This document shows, in pieces, positions 18,824-28,397 of a DNA stretch of 64,000 bases (positions are counted from its first letter, which is position 1; each line of letters starts with the position of its first letter). Source of the stretch: Paraburkholderia megapolitana (lineage in GTDB: Bacteria; Pseudomonadota; Gammaproteobacteria; Burkholderiales; Burkholderiaceae); assembly GCF_007556815.1 (NCBI RefSeq), contig NZ_CP041743.1, positions 1,984,001 through 2,048,000 on the forward strand, in the 5' to 3' direction. A program made the position numbers and the translations under genes. Under the pieces are notes generated by a model that was not told the origin of the DNA, ran no database searches, and was given only the letters and a program-made list of their open reading frames with translations.

Positions 18824-19409
18824 TTGGGTTGCCGGGACTGCGGCAGGTTGAAAAAATGTCAAAAAAATATCGGTGGAAACGCTGTACCTGGACGATTGAG
18901 CACGGCAAAAGGACCACCGGGTTTTTCCTGCGATAAACAGACAGATCTGCTTGCGGCGAAATGCACGCTTTACTTCCGGCTTTCAACGGGAAAACAGCCG
19001 GCCTCATCATCGCTTTCATTCCTCGTATTTTACAATTCACCACTACGCCGTGCTCTCCGAATTGACAATTGCATGCGTCGATTTACGCATTGCGCATGTC
19101 ATGCCACTGACATCGAGACGCCGGTTCTGGCCTGCTACAGCGCTGTAGTCTCCGACGCGCCCGCGCTTCGGCGAGCGCCGGCGACTGTGACAAAAAATTG
19201 CTGCGCCGCATTGCGTTGTTTACTGAATTGACTAAATTCGGTAATTCTGAATTGTTTAGCAAATTGAATAAACAAATCACGGTAAAAGAGTCGCCGTTGA
19301 CACGGACGATTTAATCCGTCTAGACTCGCTTACGCCATCTTTCCGGCTGTCAGAAAAGATAATGTTTAGGATGTCTACTAAACAATAATCGCAAAGTAAG
19401 GAGACGATT
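18824..19409. other. 586-bp AT-rich intergenic region before GH92 genes
   Basis: No convincing gene is present; open frames here have no ribosome-binding site and Cys/Arg-rich translations. The second half is markedly richer in A/T than its neighbours and contains the TAAACAA cluster described separately. It probably carries the promoter and control region of the GH92 gene at 19410. Confidence 0.6.
19216..19385. promoter_or_regulatory. Cluster of four TAAACAA heptamers with two dyads
   Basis: TAAACAA or its complement TTGTTTA occurs at 19216-19222 (-), 19252-19258 (-), 19269-19275 (+) and 19379-19385 (+). The middle two form a dyad with ten-base spacing. The last belongs to a second perfect dyad, TGTTTAG-N8-CTAAACA (19363-19384), just upstream of the AAGGAG of the GH92 gene. 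Four copies of a heptamer in 170 bp is far above chance, so a repeated protein-binding site is likely. The regulator is unknown. Confidence 0.55.
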
Positions 19410-22361
19410 GTGAAGAGATTCAGCGAGGTCATCTTCGTTCTGCTTGCAACAGGCATTCTGGCCGGATGCGGTGGCGACAGCCATCCCGGCAGCGGGCCGG
19501 TCGATGCAGCAGCGGTTGCGCGCCAGAACGCGAATTCGTCGGCGGGTGCCGGCGGCTCGGCAGGTGCGGCAGCGGCCGATAGTGCCGAGAATCTTGCGGC
19601 GTCCGGTTCCATGATGCGGGTGACGCAGTACGTCAATCCGCTGATCGGCACGCTGGCGAGCAATTCGCCGAACCCCGTGCCTGCGGGTCAGGCTGGCAGC
19701 GTAGTGCCCGCGGCGGGTTTGCCGTCCGGCATGGTTCAGTGGGCCCCCGATACGAATACGACACCGGCCCCTTCAAACAGCGCGGAGCCGGGCTCCCCGG
19801 CGGGCTACTACTACGACATCAACAGCATCCAGGGCTTTAGCCTGACGCACATGAGCGGCGCCGGATGTTCGGGCAACGACGGCGAATTCCCCGTCATGCC
19901 GACCACCGATGTCACGAAGCTGGTCCCGACCTTCCAGCACAGCAACGAGCACGCGCAGGCCGGTGCCTATTCGGTGCTGCTCGACAACCAGGTCAAGGTC
20001 GAGTTGACGGCGACCTTGCGCAGCGGGTTCGGACGCTTCACCTATCCGGCTTCGCAACCGTCGATCCTCGTGCTCAACGCCACGCGAACCAACACGCGCT
20101 CGCAGGTCTCGGGCAGCATCATCAAGGTCGCAAGCAATGCGATCTCCGGCAGCACGATCGGCGGCGGATTCTGCGGCAATTCCACCAGCGTGCCGGTCTA
20201 CTTCTACGCGCAGTTCAGCAAGCCGTTCAACAGCACGTCGTCGTTCAGCAACGGCATCGCGACGATGAATTTCGATGCGGGATCGACGGTGCTGATGAAG
20301 GTCGGCATCTCCTACGTGAGCGTCGACAACGCGAAACGCAATCTGCTGAAGGAGAACCCGGGCTGGGACTTCGACGGCATCAAGGCACTCGCCGACCGGA
20401 CCTGGAACGAGCGGCTGAATTCGATTCAGGTATCCGGCGGCACGCCCGATGCTATGACGAAGTTCTACACGGCGCTGTATCACGCGTCGTGGGCACCGAG
20501 CGTCTTTAGCGACGTCAACGGGCAATACATCGGCTTCGACAACGCCGTCCATACCGTGGCGCACGGACAGGCCGCGCAGTACACGAGTTTTTCGGGCTGG
20601 GACATCTATCGCTCGTTGATTCCTTTGAAAGCGATCCTGCATCCGAATGAAACCAGCGACATGGTTCAGTCGCTCGTGAACGACGCCGATCAGTGCGGCG
20701 CGATTCCGCACTGGGTCAACGACAACGTCGAGGACGGCGTGATGCCAGGCGACGCGGGCTCGTTGATGGTTGCCGGCGCGTACGCGTTCGGCGCGAGGAA
20801 CTTCGATCAGAAGGGCGCGCTCGCCCACATGGTCAAGATGGTGAACATTCCGGGTACCGCGTGTCAGAACCCAGGCATGACCACGTATGGCGGACTGAAC
20901 GATTTTCTCGGTGCCGGCCATCTGGTTCCCGGCGACGGCGTGTGGGCCGCGGGTTCGACGAATCTCGAGTACACGAGCAGCAATTTCGCGGTGTCGCAGT
21001 TTGCCGGCGCGCTCGGCAACACCACGATCCAGAAGATGGCGCTGAGCCATTCGGCGTACTGGCAGAACGTGCTGAACACGTCGCTGACGCCGCCGCTGCT
21101 TGCCGCTCGTAACGGCGACGGTAGCTGGGTGCCTGAAAGCCCGAATAGCACCGACAACTACGTCGAAGGCAACGCCGAGCAATACACGTGGATGGTGCCG
21201 TTCAATGCAGCGGGGCTGTTCTCGCAGCTTGGCGGAAACACGGCGGTGGTGTCGCGCCTGAATACGTTCTTCACGGTGCTCAACGCGGGGATGAGCCTGC
21301 CCAATTTCTACATGGGTAACGAGCCGACCTTCGAAGTACCGTGGATGTACAACTGGGCGGGTTCGCCGTCGGGCACGCAGAACGTCGTGCAGCAGATCAT
21401 GAACACGGCGTTCAGCACGAAGCCGGATGGCCTGCCTGGCAACGACGACCTCGGCGCTGTGTCGGGCTGGTATGTCTGGGGCGCACTGGGCCTGTATCCG
21501 CAGATTCCGGCGGTGGGCGGTTTTGCGATCGGTAGTCCGCAATTCCCGTCGATCGTCGTGCATCTCGGCAACGGCAAGACGCTGCGGATCGCTGCGCGCG
21601 GCGCCCCCGATTCCAACTATGTGCAGAGCCTGACCGTGAACGGCGCTGCGCAGACCAGTAGCTGGTTGCCGCTCGCCGCGTTGGACCGCGGTGCGAAGAT
21701 GGACTTCACGATGGGCACGTCAGCGTCCGACTGGGGCAGTGCTGCGTCCGATGCGCCGCCTTCGTTCGCCGTACCGGTCGCCCAGAACATGCTGGATGCG
21801 TTCAACAATCACGGTGCCGGTACCGACGGCAGTGCCAACACGGACGGCAACGGTGCGGACTTCGATGGCGGCTTGTACAGCTATTCGTCGAACGCGATGG
21901 CGGCGGCCGGATGGAACGCGAGCCAGCCGTTCGTCTTCGATGGCGCGACGTTCCCGACCTCGGGCATGGGTGGGCTGAACAACGCGGTCGCGCTCGGTCA
22001 GACGATCACGTTGAGCGGCGCGCAGTCGGGCGGCAATCTGGTCGTGCTGGGTTCGTCCAATAACGGACCGAGCAGCGGTCAGGCACGCGTCACGTATTCG
22101 GATGGCACATCCACGACCTTTACGCTCGCTTTCGACGACTGGACGCTGAACGGTGGCTCGGCCAGCGTCAGTACGGGCGCACAGACTGCGCTGACGATGT
22201 CGTACCGCAACCAGGGCAACGGTCAGAAGGACAACACGAAGACGTATCTGTTTGCGATCAAGGTACCGCTTGCCACAGGCAAGACGGTCGCGAGCGTGAC
22301 GCTGCCGCGCACGGCCAGCACCGGCAAGCTGCATGTGTTCGGCATCGCAGTGGGGAGTTGA
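19410..22361 (+). CDS. Exported GH92 alpha-mannosidase-like lipoprotein with extra C-terminal module
   Basis: This 983-residue protein starts with a lipoprotein signal (lipobox ILAGC, Cys20). The body is glycoside hydrolase family 92: an N-terminal beta-sandwich (about 70-300; YVNPLIGTLAS, THMSGAGCSGNDGEFPVMPT) and an (alpha/alpha)6 catalytic domain (about 320-770) with FSGWDIYRSLIP and GLPGNDDLGAVSGWYVWGALG (near residue 678), which match the calcium and catalytic loops. GH92 enzymes are calcium-dependent exo-alpha-mannosidases that cut by inversion. About 190 further residues (790-983; FDGGLYSYS, VTYSDGTSTTFTLAFDDWTLNGG) form a beta-sandwich absent from the next gene. The GTG start follows AAGGAG. 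It is probably surface or periplasmic and acts on mannose-containing glycans. Confidence 0.92.
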   Translation: MKRFSEVIFVLLATGILAGCGGDSHPGSGPVDAAAVARQNANSSAGAGGSAGAAAADSAENLAASGSMMRVTQYVNPLIGTLASNSPNPVPAGQAGSVVPAAGLPSGMVQWAPDTNTTPAPSNSAEPGSPAGYYYDINSIQGFSLTHMSGAGCSGNDGEFPVMPTTDVTKLVPTFQHSNEHAQAGAYSVLLDNQVKVELTATLRSGFGRFTYPASQPSILVLNATRTNTRSQVSGSIIKVASNAISGSTIGGGFCGNSTSVPVYFYAQFSKPFNSTSSFSNGIATMNFDAGSTVLMKVGISYVSVDNAKRNLLKENPGWDFDGIKALADRTWNERLNSIQVSGGTPDAMTKFYTALYHASWAPSVFSDVNGQYIGFDNAVHTVAHGQAAQYTSFSGWDIYRSLIPLKAILHPNETSDMVQSLVNDADQCGAIPHWVNDNVEDGVMPGDAGSLMVAGAYAFGARNFDQKGALAHMVKMVNIPGTACQNPGMTTYGGLNDFLGAGHLVPGDGVWAAGSTNLEYTSSNFAVSQFAGALGNTTIQKMALSHSAYWQNVLNTSLTPPLLAARNGDGSWVPESPNSTDNYVEGNAEQYTWMVPFNAAGLFSQLGGNTAVVSRLNTFFTVLNAGMSLPNFYMGNEPTFEVPWMYNWAGSPSGTQNVVQQIMNTAFSTKPDGLPGNDDLGAVSGWYVWGALGLYPQIPAVGGFAIGSPQFPSIVVHLGNGKTLRIAARGAPDSNYVQSLTVNGAAQTSSWLPLAALDRGAKMDFTMGTSASDWGSAASDAPPSFAVPVAQNMLDAFNNHGAGTDGSANTDGNGADFDGGLYSYSSNAMAAAGWNASQPFVFDGATFPTSGMGGLNNAVALGQTITLSGAQSGGNLVVLGSSNNGPSSGQARVTYSDGTSTTFTLAFDDWTLNGGSASVSTGAQTALTMSYRNQGNGQKDNTKTYLFAIKVPLATGKTVASVTLPRTASTGKLHVFGIAVGS

Positions 22362-22650
22362 GCGGGGCAACACTTCGGACCCACCGGGCCGATTCCCGTC
22401 CGGCTACGCAAAGACATCAGCGGTGTGACCAGGGCATTCGCCTTGAATGCCTTCGGTCGTAAAGCCGCCACGAGAGCGGCAATCCACCGCATCGAAGAGT
22501 TCGACCACTTCCATCTCAGGAAGATCATCTGGACGAACAGCAACGCTGACTGCGTGGCGCGCTGTCGCGCGCTCACGTTTGTCAGTTCGGGGTAGCTAGG
22601 GGTAGTTAGCGCATCGCTCGATGCGTCCAATAAGAAGGGAGATGACACGC

Positions 22651-25311
22651 ATGAAAAATCTACTAAGACTCGCCGCAGTCATGGCGAGCATGGCCACGCT
22701 CGCCGGTTGCGGCGGCGACATCGGTTCGACCCAGACTGCCGCGCATCCCGGCACGCCCACGAACAATCCGGTTGCGAGTGGAGCGGGCAGCGGTTCGGGG
22801 ACGCCATCCGCTGGCACACCATCAGCCGGCACGCCAAGCGCACAGCCCGCGCCGGCCACGAACACACCTGCTGCCGTCACGCGCACCGACATCGCGGGCC
22901 TGACGAAATTCGTCAACGTATTTATCGGCACGAATACGCCGGACATGGGCCTCTATGGTTATCCCGGGAACCTCAATCCCGCGGCGGAAACCCCGTTCGG
23001 GATGGTGAGCTTCGGGCCGGACACACCGGGCAGCCAATCGCCGTATGGCGAAGGCTCCGGGGGCTATTTCTACGGGGATTCGAGTATCGACTTCTTTAGC
23101 CTCACGCATCTGCAGGGTCCCGGCTGCCGTGGCCAGGGTGCGGTGGCGATGATTCCCGGCGGCGGACCGCTGACGTTCTCGCACACCGACGAAAGCGCGC
23201 TGCCGGGCTACTACAAGGTGAAGACCGGCAACGGCATCGTCAACGAACTGACGGCGACGACGCGCACCGGCATGGCACGTCTGACGTTTCCAGCTTCGAT
23301 GAGCCCGTCGCTCGTCGTCAACGCGCTGATCAGCAACGGCATGAAGAGCGGCGTATCGCCGAAGCTCGTCAATATCGCGGTCGATGCGCAAGCGGGCGTC
23401 GTATCGGGGCAGACGGTAGTCGGCGCGTTTTGCGGCGGCACCTGGTACAAGCCGGTGTACTTCTACATGCTCTTCGACACGGCGATCAATCCGAAGACGA
23501 CGAAGGTCGCAAACGGTGTCGCTAACATCGGCTTCGCGCAGGGTGCAGCGGGCAGCCCGACGGTCGTTCAGTTGAAGGTCGGCATTTCGTCGGTCAGCGT
23601 AGCCAATGCAAAGTTGAACCTGACCACCGAGAACCCGAACTGGTCGTTCGACACCGTTCAGCAGAACCAGCAGGCCATCTGGAATCATCGGCTCAATACG
23701 GTGCAGCTCGATCTTGCCGCACCTGGCGCGATGGACAGCCTGAGCTCGGCGCAACTGCAAACCGCGAATAACTACGTCACGCAGTTCTACACCGCGCTGT
23801 ATCACACGTTGACGGGGCCGACGGTCTATAGCGATGTGAACGGCGATTACCGCAGCATGCAGCAGGCGAATCTGTCGGCACCGGCCAACACGGCACCGTC
23901 CAGGCCAACGGCAAACGTGTCGCAGCACCCGGTGCCCGGCAATGCGGCCGCCTACAAGACGCATTACTCCGGCTTCTCGCTGTGGGACACGTACCGGTCG
24001 GAAACGCAGTTGCAGGCGTTGCTGTTCCCTTCGGAAGTGAGCGACATGATGCAGTCGCTCGTCGCCGATGCCAGCCAGTGCGGTGCGTTTCCGCATTGGG
24101 TGGACGGCAGCGACGACACCACGCCGATGGAAGGCGATCATGCGCCGAACGCAATTGCGGGCGCGTATGTGTTCGGCGCGCGTTCGTTCGATACGGCGAC
24201 TGCGCGCAAGTACATGTTGCAATCGGCGTTCGGCAAGACACCGGGCGGGACATACACGGTTGGCGCCTGTAACGATAAATCGAGCGTGGTGCCGGCGGCC
24301 GGCAGTTTCTATCTGAAGAACGGCTACGTCGCGACCGATATCGTTCCGAACAATCACTCGGGATCGATGACGCTGGAGTTCATGACCACCGACGAGTCCA
24401 TCGGCAACTTCCTCGCCGCGCTCGGCAAAACGCAGGACGCGAGCAATGTCACGGCGTTGCATAAGCGCGCAGGCAACTGGGCGAACATCTTCGACGCGAG
24501 TATTCCGGCGAGCCAGAACTATTTCGGCGGTGTGACGGCGGCGCTCGTGCCGAAGAATTCGAGCGGCCAGTGGGTGTTCAACGATCCGAACAACGGAGGC
24601 TTCCACGAATCGACGGAGCCGAATTATCTGTGGACGGTGCGGCACGACTACACAGCCTTGAATGCGAAGCTCGGCGGCAATGCGACTGCAATCGCGCAAC
24701 TGAACGCATTGTTCGGGCTCGACGCGACCAACCCGTACGGCGGCGCGCTGCCGAGCGGGTCGACGCTGAACAGCGGGGAAGGTGGCAGCACGCTGTATAT
24801 CGGCAACGAACCGTCGCTGCAAACGCCGTGGGCCTACAACTGGACCGGCACGCCGCAACTGGCGCAACGCGTCATTCCAATCGTCCTGAAGCAGACGTTC
24901 AATAACGATCCGGGCGGTCTGCCGGGCAACGACGACCTTGGTGCAACTTCGGGCTTTTATCTGTGGGCGTCGCTCGGGCTCTACCCGGTGATTCCGTCCG
25001 CGCCTGGATTGGCGATGTCGACGCCGCAGTTCAAGGGCATGACGGTATGGCTCGGCGACGGAACGAAGAAGCTGCGTATCGAAGCCGACGATGAAGCGTT
25101 GTTGAACAACAAGCCGTATATCAAGTCGGTGCAACTGAACGGCAAGACCTGGACGGGTTCGTGGCTGCCGCTCGCCGACATCGCAAACGGTGGCACGTTG
25201 ACCTATACGCTGTCGGCTACACCGACAGACTGGGCAAGCGGTACCGCACTGCTGCCGCCGTCCGGCCCGGCGGCGGACTATACGCAGCCGCTCGCAACGC
25301 CGGCGCCGTAA
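22651..25311 (+). CDS. Exported GH92 alpha-mannosidase-like lipoprotein
   Basis: This 886-residue paralogue of the preceding gene has its own lipobox (ATLAGC, Cys20), a low-complexity Gly-Thr-Pro-Ser-Ala linker repeated three times (about 50-65), the GH92 beta-sandwich and the catalytic domain with SGFSLWDTYRSETQ and GLPGNDDLGATSGFYLWASLGLYP near residue 760. It lacks the C-terminal module of its partner and carries a longer insertion before the WDTYRS motif. The start at 22651 is chosen over ATGs at 22621 and 22642 because GGGAG is eight bases ahead and the signal peptide begins there. It lies 289 bp behind the first GH92 gene, probably with its own translation signal in one operon. Confidence 0.92.
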   Translation: MKNLLRLAAVMASMATLAGCGGDIGSTQTAAHPGTPTNNPVASGAGSGSGTPSAGTPSAGTPSAQPAPATNTPAAVTRTDIAGLTKFVNVFIGTNTPDMGLYGYPGNLNPAAETPFGMVSFGPDTPGSQSPYGEGSGGYFYGDSSIDFFSLTHLQGPGCRGQGAVAMIPGGGPLTFSHTDESALPGYYKVKTGNGIVNELTATTRTGMARLTFPASMSPSLVVNALISNGMKSGVSPKLVNIAVDAQAGVVSGQTVVGAFCGGTWYKPVYFYMLFDTAINPKTTKVANGVANIGFAQGAAGSPTVVQLKVGISSVSVANAKLNLTTENPNWSFDTVQQNQQAIWNHRLNTVQLDLAAPGAMDSLSSAQLQTANNYVTQFYTALYHTLTGPTVYSDVNGDYRSMQQANLSAPANTAPSRPTANVSQHPVPGNAAAYKTHYSGFSLWDTYRSETQLQALLFPSEVSDMMQSLVADASQCGAFPHWVDGSDDTTPMEGDHAPNAIAGAYVFGARSFDTATARKYMLQSAFGKTPGGTYTVGACNDKSSVVPAAGSFYLKNGYVATDIVPNNHSGSMTLEFMTTDESIGNFLAALGKTQDASNVTALHKRAGNWANIFDASIPASQNYFGGVTAALVPKNSSGQWVFNDPNNGGFHESTEPNYLWTVRHDYTALNAKLGGNATAIAQLNALFGLDATNPYGGALPSGSTLNSGEGGSTLYIGNEPSLQTPWAYNWTGTPQLAQRVIPIVLKQTFNNDPGGLPGNDDLGATSGFYLWASLGLYPVIPSAPGLAMSTPQFKGMTVWLGDGTKKLRIEADDEALLNNKPYIKSVQLNGKTWTGSWLPLADIANGGTLTYTLSATPTDWASGTALLPPSGPAADYTQPLATPAP

Positions 25312-25323
25312 AGCCGGGAGGAC

Positions 25324-25360
25324 AGGGGCGTGCGTGGTACCTCATGCCACGTACGCCCCT
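25324..25360 (+). terminator. Long hairpin after GH92 pair
   Basis: Arms 25324-25337 and 25347-25360 match at 13 of 14 positions around a nine-base loop, starting 13 bases after the stop codon of the second GH92 gene. The downstream bases are only moderately T-rich (TAACATTCATTTT), so it is a plausible but not perfect intrinsic terminator. Confidence 0.6.
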
Positions 25361-25512
25361 CGACTAACATTCATTTTCCGCACGTTCCCCCGCGGATTAA
25401 TCGCTTGTCCCGCCCGCCAGCCGCGTAGAACAATTTCGCTCATGCGCCGGTTGCATGTCTCCCATAGCCGCCGGTTATGCGCGTCGCCGCGCTACGCCCA
25501 CAGGCAGGAACC

Positions 25513-26937
25513 ATGCGACTCGAGCGGAACTTTGTGAATGGCCGGTTCATCGACCCGGCTACCGACGAACTCATCACCGTCTACAACCCGGCCACTGAAG
25601 CGGCCGTCGCGCAGGTGTCGGGTGCGTCCCGCGCCGAGGCCGTCGCCGCCGTCGACGCCGCGGCACGCGCACAGAAAGGCTGGCGCAAGCTGCCGTCTGC
25701 CGAGCGCGGTGCATGGCTACACAAGCTCGCCGATGCGCTGACCGAATGCGCGCCCGCGATCGGCGCAGCGCTGGCCGCAGAATCCGGCAAGAGTCTCGCC
25801 GATGCGACCAACGAGGCGATCTACGCCGGCCAGATCACCCGCTATCACGCCGAATGGGCGCGACGCATTGAAGGCGAAGTGATTCCCAGCGATACCCCCG
25901 ACGAAAACCTGGTGCTGCATCGCGAGCCGATCGGCGTCGTCGCGGCCCTGATCCCGTTCAACTACCCGGTCTACACGCTGATGCGCAAGATCGCGCCGGC
26001 GTTGATCGCGGGGAACACGGTAGTGGTGCGTCCGAGCAACAACACGCCGACGTCCGCATTCGAAATCGCGAAGGCCGTGGCACGCGCAGAACTGCCGGCC
26101 GGCGTCGTCAACATACTCGCGATGAGCCATGCGACTGCGGAAGCGGTCTGCACGCATCCGGCAGTGGGAATGATCACGCTGACCGGCAGCGTCGCCGCGG
26201 GCCGCAAGGTACTCGACTACTGCAAGACGAATATCGCGAAGCCCTCGCTGGAACTCGGCGGCAAGACACCGGCAATCATCGAACCCGATGCGGACCTCGA
26301 GCGTGCCGCGCGCGAACTCGTCGCGTCGAAGACGACGCACTGCGGCCAGCTTTGCACGGCAATCGAGCGCGTGTATGTGCACGAGAGCGTGCACGACCGT
26401 TTCGTCGAACTGCTGAAAGCGCACATGCAGAACGTGCGCTTCGGCGATCGCAGCGAAGATCCGGCGTTGATGGGACCGCTCGTCAACGACGCGTCGCGCC
26501 GCGGGATTCACGCGATGGTCGAACGCGCGGTCGCAGCCGGTGCGAAGCTCGAGACGGGTGGTGTGCTGCCCGACGGCAAGGGCTTCTTCTATCCGCCGAC
26601 GCTGTTGTCGAACTGCCGTCAGGACATGGAGATCGTCCAGGAAGAAACCTTCGGTCCGATCATGCCGGTGATCCGCTACAGCACGCTCGATGAAGCGCTC
26701 GCGTTCGCCAACGATCACCAGTTCGGTCTTTCGTCGGTGCTCTACACCGAGCATTACCGCTCGGCGATGAAAGTCGCCAACGATATCGAAGCCGGCGAAC
26801 TGTATGTGAACCGCACGCCCGCCGATCCCTATCAAGGCTTTCACGCAGGCTGGAAACGCTCCGGTCTTGGTGGCGACGATGGCAAGCACGGCATGCTCGA
26901 ATTCACGCAGACGCGTCTTGTGGTCATGAAGTATTGA
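25513..26937 (+). CDS. Aldehyde dehydrogenase, AldA (lactaldehyde dehydrogenase)-like
   Basis: This 474-residue NAD(P)-dependent aldehyde dehydrogenase has the oxyanion Asn in LIPFN (Asn150), general base Glu247 in LELGGK and nucleophile Cys281 in THCGQLCTAIERVYV. The overall pattern (AEWARRIEGEVIPSD ... QGFHAGWKRSGLGGDDGKHGMLEF) resembles E. coli AldA, which oxidises lactaldehyde and glycolaldehyde. CAGGAA precedes the ATG at 25513; an ATG 12 codons upstream is disfavoured. It begins a set with an MFS transporter, an enolase-superfamily enzyme and a GMC oxidoreductase, so it probably oxidises an aldehyde formed during breakdown of a sugar or sugar acid. Confidence 0.93.
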   Translation: MRLERNFVNGRFIDPATDELITVYNPATEAAVAQVSGASRAEAVAAVDAAARAQKGWRKLPSAERGAWLHKLADALTECAPAIGAALAAESGKSLADATNEAIYAGQITRYHAEWARRIEGEVIPSDTPDENLVLHREPIGVVAALIPFNYPVYTLMRKIAPALIAGNTVVVRPSNNTPTSAFEIAKAVARAELPAGVVNILAMSHATAEAVCTHPAVGMITLTGSVAAGRKVLDYCKTNIAKPSLELGGKTPAIIEPDADLERAARELVASKTTHCGQLCTAIERVYVHESVHDRFVELLKAHMQNVRFGDRSEDPALMGPLVNDASRRGIHAMVERAVAAGAKLETGGVLPDGKGFFYPPTLLSNCRQDMEIVQEETFGPIMPVIRYSTLDEALAFANDHQFGLSSVLYTEHYRSAMKVANDIEAGELYVNRTPADPYQGFHAGWKRSGLGGDDGKHGMLEFTQTRLVVMKY

Positions 26938-27050
26938 AATTTTCACGGCGTCGCATTAGCGCGCCGTAACCATAACAACGATATCGGGGACGCCGCGTAA
27001 CGGACGCCAGTTATGGTCGTTCGTGTCCTGCGTCTCTCAGGAGCGCTTCT

Positions 27051-28397
27051 GTGTCTGTACGACCTGTCGTTAAATCTGCCGCCGCGCTGCCGTTATCCGG
27101 CGACGCCGCTTCATCGCGCGAAACGCACGAAACGTGCGATACGCAAGCGCAGCGCTATCTGCAGCTCGCGCTACTGGTCATCGCCGCGGGCGCGATCTAC
27201 CCGATCCTGTATCTGCGGCAGGTCTATCAGCCGACGATGCTCGAAGTGTTCCACATCACCGACAGCCAACTCGGCTATCTGTACTCGTCGCTGGGCACGA
27301 TCTTTCTGCTGAGCTATCTGCCGAGCGGCTGGCTCGCCGATCGCATCGCGCCGCGTCTGCTGATCTGCTTTTCGCTGCTGGCAACGGGCGCGCTCGGACT
27401 CTGGTACGCAAGCGCGCCGGGTTTTGCCACGTTGATGGTGATCTTCTGCGGCTGGGGGCTGACGACGGGGCTCACGTTCTGGGCAGCCGTGATCAAGCGC
27501 GTGACGACGATCGCGGGCCACGACGAACAGGGCCGCTTCTTCGGCTTTCTCGACGGCGGCCGCGGGCTCGTCGAAGCGTTGCTCGCGACGATCGCGATCA
27601 CGCTGTTCGCGTGGATGACGCAGACCCGAGGCGAACCGGTTGCGTACGGTTTCAAGCTGGTGGTCTACATGTACGCGTTTTTGTGCATTGGGCTCGGCAT
27701 CGTGCTGGCGCTGGTGAAAGACAACTCGGACGCAAACCGCGCATCGAACGCGCAGACCACGGAGAAGCGTAACAACGTATTGACCGATCTGCTGACGCTC
27801 GCGCGCATTCCCGAGTTGTGGCTCGTCGCAGCGATCGTGTTCTGCGGCTATCAGGTGTTCTGGGCAACCTACAGTTTTTCCGCGTATCTGCATGAAGGCG
27901 GCATCGGTCTTTCGGTGGTGATGGCGGGCACGATCACGACACTCAAGCTGTGGATGCGACCGATTGGCGGCATCGGTGGCGGCTTTCTCGGTGACCGCTA
28001 TTCGAAGATCACCGTGCTCGTCATTGCACTGTTTCTGGCGGGGCTGTCGCTCTGCGGATTGATCGTCGCACCGCACATCCAGAGCCACGTGATGCTCGTG
28101 TTCCTCGTGCTGTTCATCGGCGTGCTGACTTACGCAATTCGCGGTCTCTACTGGTCGCTGCTCGACCGCTGCAACGTGCCGGTGCAAACGATGGGCCTCG
28201 CCATCGGCCTGATCTCGGTGATCGGCTATTCGCCCGATGTGTTTCTACCGCTTATCAACGGTTATCTGACTCAAACGTTTCCCGGTGTGACTGGCTATCA
28301 GATGTACTTCGGCTATGTCGCCGCAGTCGCGATGCTCGGCGGCTGCGCGGGGCTCGTACTACGCAATATGCTCAACAGGAAGGAAGTTCGCTCATGA
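27051..28397 (+). CDS. MFS transporter of a sugar-acid catabolic cluster
   Basis: This 448-residue transporter has about twelve membrane segments with the MFS loop after helix 2 (SGWLADRIAPRLLI, the G-x3-D-R/K element). A poorly conserved hydrophilic N-terminus of about 35 residues precedes helix 1, and a charged central loop lies near residues 225-240. The GTG start at 27051 is preceded by CAGGAG. Its stop overlaps the ATG of the enolase-superfamily gene (ATGA), so the two are translationally coupled and probably handle the same compound. An organic acid or sugar-acid substrate is likely. Confidence 0.9.
   Translation: MSVRPVVKSAAALPLSGDAASSRETHETCDTQAQRYLQLALLVIAAGAIYPILYLRQVYQPTMLEVFHITDSQLGYLYSSLGTIFLLSYLPSGWLADRIAPRLLICFSLLATGALGLWYASAPGFATLMVIFCGWGLTTGLTFWAAVIKRVTTIAGHDEQGRFFGFLDGGRGLVEALLATIAITLFAWMTQTRGEPVAYGFKLVVYMYAFLCIGLGIVLALVKDNSDANRASNAQTTEKRNNVLTDLLTLARIPELWLVAAIVFCGYQVFWATYSFSAYLHEGGIGLSVVMAGTITTLKLWMRPIGGIGGGFLGDRYSKITVLVIALFLAGLSLCGLIVAPHIQSHVMLVFLVLFIGVLTYAIRGLYWSLLDRCNVPVQTMGLAIGLISVIGYSPDVFLPLINGYLTQTFPGVTGYQMYFGYVAAVAMLGGCAGLVLRNMLNRKEVRS

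Noticed and set aside
19773..21563. Open frame of 596 codons on the - strand
   Set aside because: It lies opposite the first GH92 gene, has no ribosome-binding site and an Arg/His-rich translation.
22362..22592. About 70 open codons directly in frame after the TGA of the first GH92 gene
   Set aside because: I considered readthrough or a decayed module. The translation (for example VRLRKDISGVTRAFAL) has no resemblance to the preceding beta-sandwich, and there is no start signal, so I treat it as chance.
22822..25134. Open frame of 770 codons on the - strand
   Set aside because: It lies opposite the second GH92 gene. Composition bias (Arg, His, Val) is typical of antisense frames, and no domain is visible.
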